The position numbers were made by a program, and so were the translations under genes. 64,000 nt of DNA from Thiodiazotropha sp040506195. GTDB taxonomy: Bacteria > Pseudomonadota > Gammaproteobacteria > Chromatiales > Chromatiaceae. The DNA lies in the NCBI GenBank assembly GCA_040506195.1, contig JBEVXH010000004.1, positions 1-64,000 on the forward strand, written 5' to 3'. The notes beneath the pieces were generated by a model. It searched no databases and was not told the DNA's origin. It saw nothing but the letters and a program-made list of their open reading frames with translations. Of the stretch, positions 1-9,887 are shown in pieces; position 1 is the stretch's first letter, and every line of letters begins with the position of its first letter.

Positions 1-91
1 GCGCCCCGAAGGAAGTGCCCTTGGGGTGCGCCTTGATTGGCGCTTTTTCAGGCACAACAGGGCCAATTGGATTAGTGTTAACAGGCCCTAA
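1..91 (-). repeat. Dispersed TAGGGCCTGTTAAC repeat, longest copy, cut by window edge
   Basis: Read on the minus strand, positions 91 to 59 give TTAGGGCCTGTTAAC, then ACTAATCCAATTGG, then CCCT. Outer AGGGCC and GGCCCT are complementary, and the inner GTTAAC and CCAATTGG are each self-complementary. The element continues into CTGAAAAAGCGCCAATCA, which is shared with the copy at 25553-25610, and then into a strong GC-rich stem (CCCC/GGGG flanked by GCGC) that reaches position 1, so the left border is not seen. Other copies lie at 25553, 27175, 32706, 48606 and 62528. Confidence 0.75.
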
Positions 92-133
92 GAGTGATTT
101 ATGCAGACAACGCCTGGTCGATAGGATACAAAC

Positions 134-1069
134 ATGGTCAAACGGGCTTCCTTTAGCGGAAAGATCAGCGATGCCGATATCCGGCTCTTGCGGATATTTC
201 GGGTAGTAGTCGAAAACGGCGGTTTTTCGTCGGCCGAGATAGAGCTCAATATCAGCATTTCGGCAATCAGCATAGCCATCAATGATCTCGAAAAACGGTT
301 GGGTATGAAGCTGTGCCAGCGCGGCCGGGCCGGTTTTTCGCTGACCGATGAGGGCGCTGAAGTGTATCAGGCGATACTGCAGCTGCTGGCATCGCTGGAG
401 AATTTCAAGACCCAGGTCAACAGCATCAGCGCCCACCTCAAGGGCGAACTCAATATCGGCGTCACCGATAATCTCGTAACCATGTCCAACCATATGCGAG
501 TCACCAACTCACTCTCGGCACTGAAACAGCAAGGGCCTGAAGTCAGGATCAATATCCGAATGATGCCACCGAGCGAGATTGAGAAGAGTGTGCTGGATGG
601 CCGTTTGCATATCGGTGTGATACCCGACTTTCGCCACCTGACGGGATTGGAGTTTATCGACCTGTACGATGAAGACTCCCTGCTCTACTGTGGCCACAAG
701 CATGAACTTTTTGCCCGTGACGACAGCCAACTGAGCGAAGCGGATATCCATCAGCTGGATGCCGTTTTCCCCGCTGCCGCAGTACCGTCGGAAAACAAGT
801 CGTTACTACAGATAATGCGCCCGGCTGCGACTGCAACCGACCGAGAGGGAGCGGCCTTTCTGATTTTGTCGGGCCAGTACGTGGCTTTTCTGCCGGTCCA
901 CTATGCGGAGCGCTGGGTCGAAAAGGAGAAGATGCGCGCGCTGTTGCCTGAGCGATACCATTTTAAAACACGCTATGCCGCTATCACTCGCAAAGGCGCA
1001 CGCCCCAATCTGGTATTGCAGACCTTTATCAAGGAGTTGAACCGTCCGGAAAACGACCTGATCGACTGA
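134..1069 (+). CDS. LysR-family transcriptional regulator
   Basis: A 311-residue protein of usual LysR length. Residues about 14-72 form the winged helix-turn-helix (DIRLLRIFRVVVENGG, then SISAISIAINDLEKRLG), followed by a linker and a periplasmic-binding-protein-like effector domain at about 100-300. The ATG at 134 has only a weak AGGA upstream. It stands alone, convergent with the RND transporter gene to its right and preceded by a dispersed repeat. The effector and targets cannot be read from sequence; the catabolic genes to the right are possible targets by proximity only. Confidence 0.88.
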   Translation: MVKRASFSGKISDADIRLLRIFRVVVENGGFSSAEIELNISISAISIAINDLEKRLGMKLCQRGRAGFSLTDEGAEVYQAILQLLASLENFKTQVNSISAHLKGELNIGVTDNLVTMSNHMRVTNSLSALKQQGPEVRINIRMMPPSEIEKSVLDGRLHIGVIPDFRHLTGLEFIDLYDEDSLLYCGHKHELFARDDSQLSEADIHQLDAVFPAAAVPSENKSLLQIMRPAATATDREGAAFLILSGQYVAFLPVHYAERWVEKEKMRALLPERYHFKTRYAAITRKGARPNLVLQTFIKELNRPENDLID

Positions 1070-1195
1070 GCCGTTAAAGCCATGCTCCGGCCACTTCATC
1101 CGCTATCGCCGCAGCCTTTTAAATCTTCAGAACAACTGCCGGTAACAAAAAGAATGCAAATGACTCTATCTCAACGGCCCTGCGTCAATGCCAAC

Positions 1196-3565
1196 TCAGG
1201 TCTGAAGCGGCCTCTCTGCCGGTAATGGATGACGACGCCTACCGTGTAGCACGAAGGCCAGCGCCGGCAGCAGACAGAGTGCACCCACCATATTCCAAAG
1301 AAACATGAATGTCAGCAGAATACCCATGTCCGCCTGGAACTTGATGGGCGAGAAGATCCAGGTGGCCACGCCCACCGCCAGGGTTATACCGGTGAAGGAT
1401 ACCGCCTTGCCGGTAGTCTTCAAGGTCTCCAGATAAGCGACGGGCAGCGCATGCCCCAACGCCAGGTAGGAGTTGAGACGGCTGTAGATATAGATCCCAT
1501 AGTCGACACCGATACCGACCCCCAACGCGATAACCGGCAGTGTCGCCACTTTGACGCCGATATCCAGTACCGCCATCAGCCCCTGGCTCAGGATGGATGT
1601 GAGCGCCAGTGGCAATATGATGCAGACAACCGCTTTCAGCGAACGAAACATCAACAGCACCATGAGGGCCACCACTGCATAGACATAGGCCAGGATTTCA
1701 TACTGGGCGCGCTCGATCACCTCGTTGGTCGCCGCTTCATAGGATGCATTGCCATCCCCGAGGCGAAACCACACATCCTGATCATCATTTGCGGTGGCAA
1801 AACGGCGAATGGTGTCGACGACGGCTACCAGGGTTTCCTGTCGGTGATCCGCCAGTTCCAACTCGATCCTTTTCTGGTCGCAATCGTCGGAAGAGGCATT
1901 GGTAACGTAGCCGCCAACCAAAGATAGCGCCCGCTCCAGAGTGCGTTCGTCGCGGGGTAACGACATCAATTTAAAGTTGCCTTCGTTCCCCAGATAGCGA
2001 TTGAGCTTAGCCGTTTCCGCAGGAGAAGAGACTGACTGCACACCTGGGGTATTGCTCAGTTCCCAGCCCAGCAAATCGATAAGATCAATCACTTTATAGT
2101 CACCGCAGCGTCCCGGCTGGGTACCGACAAAGACGGTCATCAGGTCGGTGCTGGTGGTGAAATTGTCGATGATATAGACGTTGTCCCGGTTATAGCGCGA
2201 ATCGGCGCGTAACTCCGGTGCGCCCTTATCCAGATCGCCGATCTTCAGGTCGAGTCCGGAATAGAATCCCCCGAAGGCCAGCAAGATGGCCAGCACCAAG
2301 GCAACACGCGCCGGACCCAGTTCGATAAAGCGGGCGATCCCCTCCCACAGCCACGATTTTCGGTCCATCTTGGTCTGAGTGTGTTCGACACAGCTGTTAG
2401 TTACCCCGATATAGGACATCAGGACCGGCAACAGCACCAGGTTGGTGAAGATCACCAACGCCACGCCGATACTCGCCACCATCGCAAGATCCTGGATGGC
2501 GCCGATATCGATCACCAACAGCATTCCGAAGCCGATGCCATCCGAGAGCAGCGCCACCAGGCCAGGTCGATGCAGGTGATGAAAGGCAATGCGGGCGGCA
2601 TCCAAGCGGGATTCGCCCTTGGCGGTTTCATGGGCCACTGCATTGATCACCTGAACGCCATGGCTGATGGCGATGGCGAACACCAGGAAGGGCACCAGCA
2701 CCGAGAACACCCCCACCCCATAGCCCATCAGATTGAGGATGCCCAGCTGCCAGATAACCGCTATCACTGAACAGAGCAGCGGGACCGCGGTAGCCTTGTA
2801 ACAACGCGAGTAGTTAAACAGCAAAACAGCGGTGATGGCGAATGCGATCATAAAAAAGAACATGATCTGGCCAAAACCGTCGATCAGATCGGCCACCTTC
2901 TTCGAATCGCCGATGATATGGATCTTCAGGTCATCGCTTTCGTATTTTTCGCGCACTTGCTCCAGGCGATGGGAAAAGTCCTGGATATCTACCGGCTCGC
3001 GGGTCTTGGGGCTGATCGGCAGCAGCTGAAAATCTATCATGCTGGCCTGAAAGTCATTGGCGACGTAGTTGCCAACGATGCCGGCACGCAGCACGTTGGT
3101 CTTGATCTGCTGCATCGATGCCTCGTTATCGGCAAAGAATCCGGTTTCGATCACCTTGCCGCTCTCATATCCCTCCGGTGTGATCGAAAACCAGCTCATA
3201 TTCGGCGTCCAGAGCGATTTCAGCCCACCGGTGTCGACGCCGTCCATCAAAGACAGTTCGTCACTGATTTCCTGCAGGGTCTTCAGGTAATCGTAGTTAA
3301 AGATCGTGCCCGCTTTGCTTGACACCGCAACCCGGATGTAACTGCCCCCGGAAAAGGTATCATCGGCCAGGAATGACTTGGCCTGGACGACGAATTCATG
3401 GCCGGCCGGAACCAGCCGGTCGAGCCGGGTATCTGGTGTGACGAAAGTGGCGCGATAGGCCAGAAAAAGCGTTATGACCAGACTCAGCAGTATGATCGCC
3501 AGCCGGTTTTCGAATATCACCCGCTCTATCAGCGAGGGAGTATACGGAGTCTTGGTATCACTCAT
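1196..3565 (-). CDS. RND-superfamily (MMPL-type) exporter
   Basis: About 789 residues with the two-fold MMPL/RND layout: one N-terminal membrane helix, a large periplasmic loop, five or six clustered helices around residues 220-390, then a second helix near 420, loop and helix bundle up to about 780. The motif ALGVGIGVDYGIYIYSRL in the second bundle is typical of this superfamily. The start chosen is the ATG at 3565, preceded by GGGAGA; an upstream in-frame start would give ten more residues. It is the last gene of a minus-strand set with a YCF48-like, a DUF1329 and a DUF1302 protein. Members of such sets are linked to transport of hydrophobic compounds; substrate unknown here. Confidence 0.88.
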   Translation of the reverse strand: MSDTKTPYTPSLIERVIFENRLAIILLSLVITLFLAYRATFVTPDTRLDRLVPAGHEFVVQAKSFLADDTFSGGSYIRVAVSSKAGTIFNYDYLKTLQEISDELSLMDGVDTGGLKSLWTPNMSWFSITPEGYESGKVIETGFFADNEASMQQIKTNVLRAGIVGNYVANDFQASMIDFQLLPISPKTREPVDIQDFSHRLEQVREKYESDDLKIHIIGDSKKVADLIDGFGQIMFFFMIAFAITAVLLFNYSRCYKATAVPLLCSVIAVIWQLGILNLMGYGVGVFSVLVPFLVFAIAISHGVQVINAVAHETAKGESRLDAARIAFHHLHRPGLVALLSDGIGFGMLLVIDIGAIQDLAMVASIGVALVIFTNLVLLPVLMSYIGVTNSCVEHTQTKMDRKSWLWEGIARFIELGPARVALVLAILLAFGGFYSGLDLKIGDLDKGAPELRADSRYNRDNVYIIDNFTTSTDLMTVFVGTQPGRCGDYKVIDLIDLLGWELSNTPGVQSVSSPAETAKLNRYLGNEGNFKLMSLPRDERTLERALSLVGGYVTNASSDDCDQKRIELELADHRQETLVAVVDTIRRFATANDDQDVWFRLGDGNASYEAATNEVIERAQYEILAYVYAVVALMVLLMFRSLKAVVCIILPLALTSILSQGLMAVLDIGVKVATLPVIALGVGIGVDYGIYIYSRLNSYLALGHALPVAYLETLKTTGKAVSFTGITLAVGVATWIFSPIKFQADMGILLTFMFLWNMVGALCLLPALAFVLHGRRRHPLPAERPLQT

Positions 3566-3602
3566 TGCACTGTCTCCCTCTACCCTCCAATTCAACGACG
3601 GT

Positions 3603-4598
3603 CTACTCGATGACCTGAGTGCCGCCGATACCCGTCAGGATTTTCTTATTGTTTAGTTCGGTCACACTGGTCAGGGGTAGGCCGTTGTCCGTGAACTCGG
3701 TACGCCATTGACTCAGATCGGCATTGCCGCGCAACAATACACCGTCGGCGCCGACCAGCATCACACCGCCATCCGCAAGCCAGGTGCCACCGGACAGTCC
3801 GGCTGTCGTGCCGGTATCGATTTCATTCCAGCTGTCACCACCATCAAGGCTGGTAAAGAGTTTACCGCCAACACCGAACAGCACCAGTTGATCCATTCCC
3901 TCAGTCGTCTCACGACTCAGGATGCCGTGAAAGGAGCCGGTATGGTCGGTCTGCAGAGGCGAAAAGCTCTCTCCACCGTCTTCCGACACGAACAGCAATC
4001 CCATCTCGGATGTAACATAGCGCTTGTCACTGGATACAGCGATCGAAATCAAGTGCCACTCATCCGGATTATCCACCCGATCCTGGGCTATCTGCCACCT
4101 CTTACCGCCATCGTGTGTGCGGTAAAACTTGTTATAGACACCAACCGCAAAGCCGTTATCGGGGCTGGAGAAGTAGACATCCAGCAGCGGACCCTTCAGA
4201 TCGGCATCGCGATCGTCAAACTGCTTGGTCCAACTGATACCACCGTCGCCGGAATGAAGGATCAGGCCGTCGGCGCCGACAATCCAGCCGTTGTCGGCAT
4301 CGACAAAGTAGACCGCCGTAAGATGCGCACGCACCGGTGATGGCTGTTGGGTCCAGCTTTGTCCCTGGTCATCCGATGTCAGGATATGCCCGCGCGCACC
4401 GATAGCCACCAACCGTTCGCCAGCCTGCGCCACATCCAGCAGCAGTGATCGGGCGGCAGCGGTTTTGATCAGCGCGGGCGAGTCCAGCGGATCCTGATAA
4501 TCGGCCAATACCGTCAGTGACGCCATACAACCCAGCAGCATGGCCATTAGCGCACCCCGAATCGGCCTGAAGGGTTTATTGGTATCAAGTCTCAACAT
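3603..4598 (-). CDS. YCF48/BNR-repeat periplasmic protein
   Basis: Predicted 331 residues from the ATG at 4598; a GTG 66 bases upstream would extend it. A signal peptide (ALMAMLLGCMASLTVLA) precedes the mature part. The rest is a beta-propeller of repeated BNR-like units, seen as recurrent S-DDQGQSWT, SGDGGISWT, THDGGKRW, SEDGGESF and SLDGGDSWN stretches. YCF48/HCF136-like proteins in this context accompany RND exporters and DUF1302/DUF1329 proteins, but their biochemical role is not established. Its stop is about 37 bases from the exporter start, so the two are probably co-transcribed. Confidence 0.85.
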   Translation of the reverse strand: MLRLDTNKPFRPIRGALMAMLLGCMASLTVLADYQDPLDSPALIKTAAARSLLLDVAQAGERLVAIGARGHILTSDDQGQSWTQQPSPVRAHLTAVYFVDADNGWIVGADGLILHSGDGGISWTKQFDDRDADLKGPLLDVYFSSPDNGFAVGVYNKFYRTHDGGKRWQIAQDRVDNPDEWHLISIAVSSDKRYVTSEMGLLFVSEDGGESFSPLQTDHTGSFHGILSRETTEGMDQLVLFGVGGKLFTSLDGGDSWNEIDTGTTAGLSGGTWLADGGVMLVGADGVLLRGNADLSQWRTEFTDNGLPLTSVTELNNKKILTGIGGTQVIE

Positions 4599-4685
4599 CT
4601 TTTTGCCCTCGGCTGGGTATCCGGTTTTTTTCAATGCCACTTTTATTCGGGGAAAAATGGCCACCTGGCTCTCCGTAGGGCAAAG

Positions 4686-4702
4686 GCCCTCAGCATGAGG
4701 GC
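4686..4702. other. Perfect intercistronic hairpin
   Basis: GCCCTCA, a three-base loop and TGAGGGC form a perfect seven-pair stem between the DUF1329 gene and the YCF48-like gene. There is no T-run on the minus strand after it, so it is more likely an RNA-processing or stability element, or partial attenuator, than a classic terminator. Transcript effect is inferred only. Confidence 0.4.
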
Positions 4703-4713
4703 ATGGTCAGGTC

Positions 4714-6069
4714 TCAACGGCCGCGACGACGCAGTGCAGATGCCGTAAAATAGCTAACAGGTCGAGGTTCAACATTAAATACCCAACCCTTCGTCCCCGC
4801 GCTGTGGTTGACCACATAATAACCGTTTGTCTTCAAGTCGATATGCGCGGACACCCCATAGGTCGATACGGGGATCTCGCTGGCCACCACCGGATAGTAG
4901 AATGCACCGCGCCACAGGTTTCCGGCGCCGTCATACTTGTCGGCGGCCATAATGGTCCAGTTATCCTCATCCACATAAAAGCGACGCTTGGCATAGAGAT
5001 GGCGTACCCCCTGCTTCACGTTGGCCTCTACCACCCAAACCCGGTGCAGTTCATAGCGCAAAAGGTCCGGATCGATATAACCGGGAGCAAATGCCGCCTC
5101 TCGGTCAATGACCGGACTGTTGATCTTGTTATTGTTGTACGGGATATACATCTCCCGCTTACCGATCAGTTTGAAGTCGTATTTTTCCGGCGAACCGTTG
5201 AAGAGATCCCAGTCATCGAATACCGTGATTGGTCGATCCGGAGTATCGAAGTTCAGGGTCGGCGCTCGGCGCACGCGGCGTTCACCCGGATCATAGCTCC
5301 AGGCCTTGCGTGGCGTACTCACCGGATCAATATTGTCAATTGCAAGGGTACCCTCACCCTTGTCTCGGGTAGGTTCAGATGTAGTCAATGAGAAGCGCAA
5401 TATCGTGCCTTCAGCTCGCGCCTTGTCATCACCGGGGTCCTGAAAGGGGTGATGAATCTCATTCGGACCGTTCCACTGCAGGCGGTTGCCGTTGTCATAG
5501 ACCAGATCTTCACCGGAGAAACCCTCGACGGTCACGCCTTTGTAGCGCAGCAAATGGTTCCAAATCACATCATTACCGTTTTTCGGAATCGGAAACGGGA
5601 TTGCCCCCCAGACATTCTCGACACCATTGCCGTCGTTGATCAGTTTTGCTTTCTGAGCGTTTTCCTTGGTCCGGCTGTAATACTCCTCGGGGAAGGCCGC
5701 TGTCCGCCGGGTTGGGTAGACGTTCATTTTGAACTGATCCGGTTTCGCCTTCAGCATCGCCTTGGCGATCTCGGGCAGCTTATCGGCGTACTGATCCATA
5801 TTCGCGACCGTGATGGTGAACTGAATCGGATCATCGGCATAGGGATTTGGGCGATCGTTGGTGGCGCTCGGCCAACCAGGCAAGGGGCCGGTCAGACCGC
5901 CGGTCCAGGCGGGAATGGTACCGTCGGCATTCCCCCCCTTCTCCGCCCCAACCGGGGTTAGATCATTGCCTAAACGGTTTGCCTCTTCCGCAGTGACCGC
6001 CGCAGACACTGAACCTGTTGCCAGGCTGAGCGCTACCAAGGCGCTATATATAATTGATTGCTTGAACAT
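4714..6069 (-). CDS. DUF1329 periplasmic protein
   Basis: 451 residues with a clear signal peptide ending at SVSAA (residues 1-24). The mature start, with AVTAEEANRLGNDLTPVGAE and the IPAWTGGL and PNPYADDPI segments, is characteristic of DUF1329, a LolB/outer-membrane-lipoprotein-sorting-like family. It sits directly downstream of the DUF1302 gene (27-base gap), and this pairing is nearly constant across proteobacteria. A periplasmic carrier role for a hydrophobic molecule is an inference from fold and neighbours. Confidence 0.9.
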   Translation of the reverse strand: MFKQSIIYSALVALSLATGSVSAAVTAEEANRLGNDLTPVGAEKGGNADGTIPAWTGGLTGPLPGWPSATNDRPNPYADDPIQFTITVANMDQYADKLPEIAKAMLKAKPDQFKMNVYPTRRTAAFPEEYYSRTKENAQKAKLINDGNGVENVWGAIPFPIPKNGNDVIWNHLLRYKGVTVEGFSGEDLVYDNGNRLQWNGPNEIHHPFQDPGDDKARAEGTILRFSLTTSEPTRDKGEGTLAIDNIDPVSTPRKAWSYDPGERRVRRAPTLNFDTPDRPITVFDDWDLFNGSPEKYDFKLIGKREMYIPYNNNKINSPVIDREAAFAPGYIDPDLLRYELHRVWVVEANVKQGVRHLYAKRRFYVDEDNWTIMAADKYDGAGNLWRGAFYYPVVASEIPVSTYGVSAHIDLKTNGYYVVNHSAGTKGWVFNVEPRPVSYFTASALRRRGR

Positions 6070-6096
6070 ATTTACACTCCACTATAGCCCGGCGGC

Positions 6097-7749
6097 TCAG
6101 AATTTGTAGTTGACAGACAGATTGAGAGTATCCTGGTCTTCATAATCGGAGTTGCCCTGATTGATCCAGGCATAGGTCAGCCCCACCACCAGGTCCTGCC
6201 GGATGATCGCATCCAGACCCAGCGAGCCAATGGTTCGACCCTCGGCGAAGTTGCCCCACCAGTGCGAATTGCCTTTTATATCGTGCTGAAGAAAGAGGTC
6301 CAGCTCGAAATCCACTCCTGGAAGCACCTGGTTCCAGGTCGCGATCCATTCACCCGCTATGCCGTAGGCAGTGCTGTCAGGAGATAAAGTAGTCAGATCT
6401 TCGTTACGGGTAATGGTGGAATGAACTGCAAGATTATCCAGATCTCCCTCGATATAATCGACGCCGAACTGCAATAGACCCACCTGGTTATCGATACCCA
6501 GCGCATCGATCCCCCTACCCAGCCAGACACCGTGTAAAGAGGCGTGCAGCGTGTCGTGCCGCTCGACATTGGTGAGGAAATCATCTCCCGGATTCAGATT
6601 AGTGTAGCCTTTAGCAAACAAATCGCCCCAGAGCGCCTGATCAGGACGGTAAGCAAGCTCGGCATTAATGGACCATAAGCCCAGGGTGCCTGATGCGCTG
6701 ACGCCGAACATATCCTGATCTTCGGCCCAGATCTGACTTAGGCCGAATACGCTGTTACATGGAAAGCCACCACAAATGACCGGGTCGAAATTCCCCGGAT
6801 CACTCTGATCCACTCCCAACAATGGCAATGTTTCATGATATCGACTGTAGTAGAGACCATACTCGACGTTCCCCACATTGGTTCTGAACGCCAAACCCCA
6901 TTGGCCGCTGTCATCCGCTTCGATGTCTGATGGGCGGGCGGGTATACCAAACGAAGTCAGCTCATCGCCACCACGGCCCAACGCCTCTGAGCCGAAGAAG
7001 GTATCCATCGGCGGCAGTTCTGTGCGATTCCATCTCCACTGGGAGTAGACTTCCAGCGCGCTTTCATCACCGATGCCCAACTGGGCGTACACTGCTTCAT
7101 TGCCGATATAGGCTTCTTTTAGCTCGGAACCGGGGGTCGTTAATTTATTGAAGTTCAACGGCGCCTGAGTCGCCACACCGTTAACGAAAAACAGTCCTTC
7201 ACCCCAGTTGATCACCTGTTTACCGATTCGAACTTCAAGCGGGTTGGCGTTTTCACCGACATCAAAAGTGCCGTATACATAGACATCATGCACATCGACG
7301 AAATTGCCGGCGTAGTCCTCGGCGGCCTCTGAAGAGTCGCGAGATTCACCCGTGAAAACATCCACCGCATTACCGGAGCGCATCACCTCATGGTCATACT
7401 GATAGGTGACCGAGGCCACCAGACCATAGTTTCTCCAACCCAGGTCCAGTTCTGCAGTTGCCTTGGCAATATTGGTAAGCAGATCACCGGCATCGGGATC
7501 GCGGGCGTCGGCGGTGTAGTTCAGGCCTCGGGCTAAATAGCCTGGAACGAGGTCGCTGCTATCGGCATCCTGAGTACGCCAAGAGGCTGCATAGCCTAAG
7601 GTCATGTCAAGATTGCCTGACAACTCAGAGTCTTCACCGAAATTCAACTCAAAGGCAGCAGCTGACGGCGCCTGCGTCATCAGCATCGCACACGCTATCA
7701 CTGCCAGAGTTAGCGGTGGCCGTCTAAAAACGTATTCTGCTTTCAGCAT
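6097..7749 (-). CDS. DUF1302 outer-membrane protein
   Basis: About 550 residues from the ATG at 7749, which follows AAAAGGG and begins a signal peptide (LTLAVIACAMLMTQAPSAAA). The mature protein begins FELNFGEDSELSGNLDMTLGYAASWR, typical of DUF1302 barrels, is rich in alternating aromatic and polar strands, and ends in a terminal phenylalanine (VNYKF) as outer-membrane barrels do. First gene of the four-gene DUF1302/DUF1329/YCF48/RND set. Likely surface component for uptake or export of a hydrophobic substrate. Confidence 0.9.
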   Translation of the reverse strand: MLKAEYVFRRPPLTLAVIACAMLMTQAPSAAAFELNFGEDSELSGNLDMTLGYAASWRTQDADSSDLVPGYLARGLNYTADARDPDAGDLLTNIAKATAELDLGWRNYGLVASVTYQYDHEVMRSGNAVDVFTGESRDSSEAAEDYAGNFVDVHDVYVYGTFDVGENANPLEVRIGKQVINWGEGLFFVNGVATQAPLNFNKLTTPGSELKEAYIGNEAVYAQLGIGDESALEVYSQWRWNRTELPPMDTFFGSEALGRGGDELTSFGIPARPSDIEADDSGQWGLAFRTNVGNVEYGLYYSRYHETLPLLGVDQSDPGNFDPVICGGFPCNSVFGLSQIWAEDQDMFGVSASGTLGLWSINAELAYRPDQALWGDLFAKGYTNLNPGDDFLTNVERHDTLHASLHGVWLGRGIDALGIDNQVGLLQFGVDYIEGDLDNLAVHSTITRNEDLTTLSPDSTAYGIAGEWIATWNQVLPGVDFELDLFLQHDIKGNSHWWGNFAEGRTIGSLGLDAIIRQDLVVGLTYAWINQGNSDYEDQDTLNLSVNYKF

Positions 7750-8166
7750 AATTAAACCCTTTTGATTTCTTGAGAAAATACGACAGATAGCTCTTTTAAA
7801 GACAGTAATTGATGGCATACGCCTGGTTAGTAATCTACAGCAGCCATGACAGAACTCATTGCATTTCCCTGCTGCTGCAAGTCAATCCGCTACTTCCAAA
7901 CCATCAATGTCTCCATTGCCAGTCCATTGTTGGCATTATTGAATATCACTTATAGTTGTTCTTGGCGGCGCATTTAATAATGCATTTGAGGTAGGCGGAT
8001 TGATTGTCTTTATTTATTAATACGTTACATACCGATTGACGGGACACTTTCAGACTGACTATCGGGACTACAGCGATTGCAGATAGGTGACGATACTTTC
8101 TGAGAAAGGTAATTATATCGTTTACCGCCAAATAAGCGCCGGTTTGTTTTATTGCCGGCCACCGAC
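7750..8166. other. Intergenic region upstream of the DUF1302 operon
   Basis: 417 bases without a convincing gene between the AraC-type regulator's stop and the DUF1302 start. It should hold the promoter of the DUF1302 set. The only structure noticed is a short palindrome GCATTTAATAATGC at 7970-7983 in an AT-rich stretch. No clear -35/-10 pair or terminator was assigned. Confidence 0.4.
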
Positions 8167-9192
8167 TTACAAACTCCCCGTTGATGAGTCACGGTATTGA
8201 TTTGGCGGGATTGAAAAAAAGAGCGTAAAAGCCCGGGTAAAGTTGGCGGGATCCGTGTACCCGGTTAGGTAGGCAACCTCTTTTACGGGAATTTGCGTTT
8301 CCCTGAGATAGCGACTTGCCAGTTCCATGCGGAACTCATGGAGGAGTGTCTTATAGGTCGTCCCCTCTTTCTTAAGTCGACGGCGCATAGTGATTTCGCT
8401 GAGGTTCAATTTATCAGCGACTTCCTGTGCTGACGGAAAGGGGGTGCCGCGACATGAAATAAGTATGCGTATCTTGCCCGCCAGGCCTTCATCCTTGATC
8501 TTCTCATCCAATAGCTTGGCGCATTTCTCTTTTGTCATTTGCATCATCTGGGCATTGAAGCTCACAAACGGCCGATGCAGATGCTCAGTACTGAAAACAA
8601 ACTGGTCAACCGGCTGTTTGAACCTTATCGGGCATTTAAAGAATTCCTCGTAAAGATCCGCATAGCTGGGACGGTCAAAGGAAAACTCCACCTTCTGAAA
8701 CCAATTGCAGGGTTCTTCCCACCACATCTCTGCAGCTTTAAACCACATGGCAAAATCCTGCTCGACTTCAAAACGTATAACCGCCTCATGCCCCCGGAAC
8801 AGATTGGAGTTGATTGAATAGGTAGCGCTGTCTCCCTGGATATTCAAGCTATCCTGGATCAAGTCGCTTTCCAGGCAGGAATAGTTGCAGTGAATATTCA
8901 GCGCCTGTTGCAGATCTTTACAGCTGGACATCGCATAGCCGTACAGTCCCATCTTCAACAAACTGATATGAGAGGCCGTTTTCAGCCCCAGTCCGGGAAT
9001 ATCCGTTTTTGCCAGTATCTCTCTGAGGAAACCCAGATAGTTATCGTAATAGAGACGCGCATCCGGTTGATTGAGCTGCTCCCATGTTAGCTGGTGCCGA
9101 GTCAGAAATGGAACCGGATCATAGCCGAACTCCTGAAGCACCTCAGGTAAATAGCGCGCATACAGGGTCGCCATCGATAGTTCTTTTTTCAT
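8167..9192 (-). CDS. AraC-family regulator (OruR/ArgR-like architecture)
   Basis: 341 residues. The N-terminal two thirds resemble the arabinose-binding-like domain of the large AraC subfamily that includes OruR and many catabolic regulators. The C-terminal AraC helix-turn-helix pair covers about residues 245-335, with SAQEVADKLNLSEITMRRRL and VKEVAYLTGYTDPANFTRAF. It is transcribed alone on the minus strand, upstream of the DUF1302 operon with the same orientation. Control of the DUF1302 operon or the SDR genes is plausible from position only. Confidence 0.9.
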   Translation of the reverse strand: MKKELSMATLYARYLPEVLQEFGYDPVPFLTRHQLTWEQLNQPDARLYYDNYLGFLREILAKTDIPGLGLKTASHISLLKMGLYGYAMSSCKDLQQALNIHCNYSCLESDLIQDSLNIQGDSATYSINSNLFRGHEAVIRFEVEQDFAMWFKAAEMWWEEPCNWFQKVEFSFDRPSYADLYEEFFKCPIRFKQPVDQFVFSTEHLHRPFVSFNAQMMQMTKEKCAKLLDEKIKDEGLAGKIRILISCRGTPFPSAQEVADKLNLSEITMRRRLKKEGTTYKTLLHEFRMELASRYLRETQIPVKEVAYLTGYTDPANFTRAFTLFFSIPPNQYRDSSTGSL

Positions 9193-9423
9193 GCTCGGGC
9201 TCGCAGGGCACGTCCGGTTTTTTTATGCTGATACGATTCAAGTCTGTTCGGAAATGACAAGCGTGTCAACACCGGCTTTTGTCTGCAGCTTGGTTAGTCG
9301 GCTATCGATGTTTCCTTGGAAATGGATTAGAGCATTGTTACAGAGAGGTGCAGTATGGGGGGGACAGCGGGAAATTCATCAGATCCCCCGCTTAATTCGT
9401 CGAGTGATGATCAACCACGGCAA

Positions 9424-9843
9424 TCAAGAGCTGCCCGTCAGGCTGTTCAAACGCCTTGTTTCCGCCATTTCAGCCTCATCGTAAAGGAACTCTTCCCTGA
9501 CGATCTTGCCGTCTTCAATAGTGTATACACCCACCTCGCGGAAAATATGGCGTGATTTCGTATCACTGATCGTGAAGTCGCTTCTGATGATCACCGAAAA
9601 GCCGGTGGCGCCGATGAACGGGCCTTCGGATATATTCACGGAATTAATCGTTAACCAATCCTCCGTCAGCCACTCCTCATGATCAGCCAGGTTTTGACTA
9701 CCTGATACCTCATTGGAATGTTCGCCCCAGGACAGTGGCTCCACCTTAACGGCATCATCACTGTAATAAGTTTCATACGCTTCACGAAACCTACCCTGAT
9801 TCCAAAGCTCAATACACCCATAAGCTATTTCTTCTGTGGTCAC
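9424..9843 (-). CDS. SnoaL-like (NTF2-fold) protein
   Basis: 139 residues beginning TEEIAYGCIELWNQGRFREAYETYYSDDAVKVEP, the usual helical start of SnoaL-like/nuclear-transport-factor-2-fold polypeptides, with alternating beta strands after it. Such proteins can be isomerases, dehydratases or non-catalytic binding proteins; the reaction cannot be read here. It lies 44 bases downstream of an SDR gene on the same strand and is probably its operon partner in small-molecule catabolism. Confidence 0.8.
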   Translation of the reverse strand: MTTEEIAYGCIELWNQGRFREAYETYYSDDAVKVEPLSWGEHSNEVSGSQNLADHEEWLTEDWLTINSVNISEGPFIGATGFSVIIRSDFTISDTKSRHIFREVGVYTIEDGKIVREEFLYDEAEMAETRRLNSLTGSS

Positions 9844-9887
9844 TGCAGATTCTCCTCTGTATCTCTGGTGTTGATTATCAAAGCAGC

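Noticed and set aside
7946..8131. Small minus-strand open frame in the DUF1302 upstream region
   Set aside because: AT-rich, no ribosome-binding site or family resemblance; probably chance.
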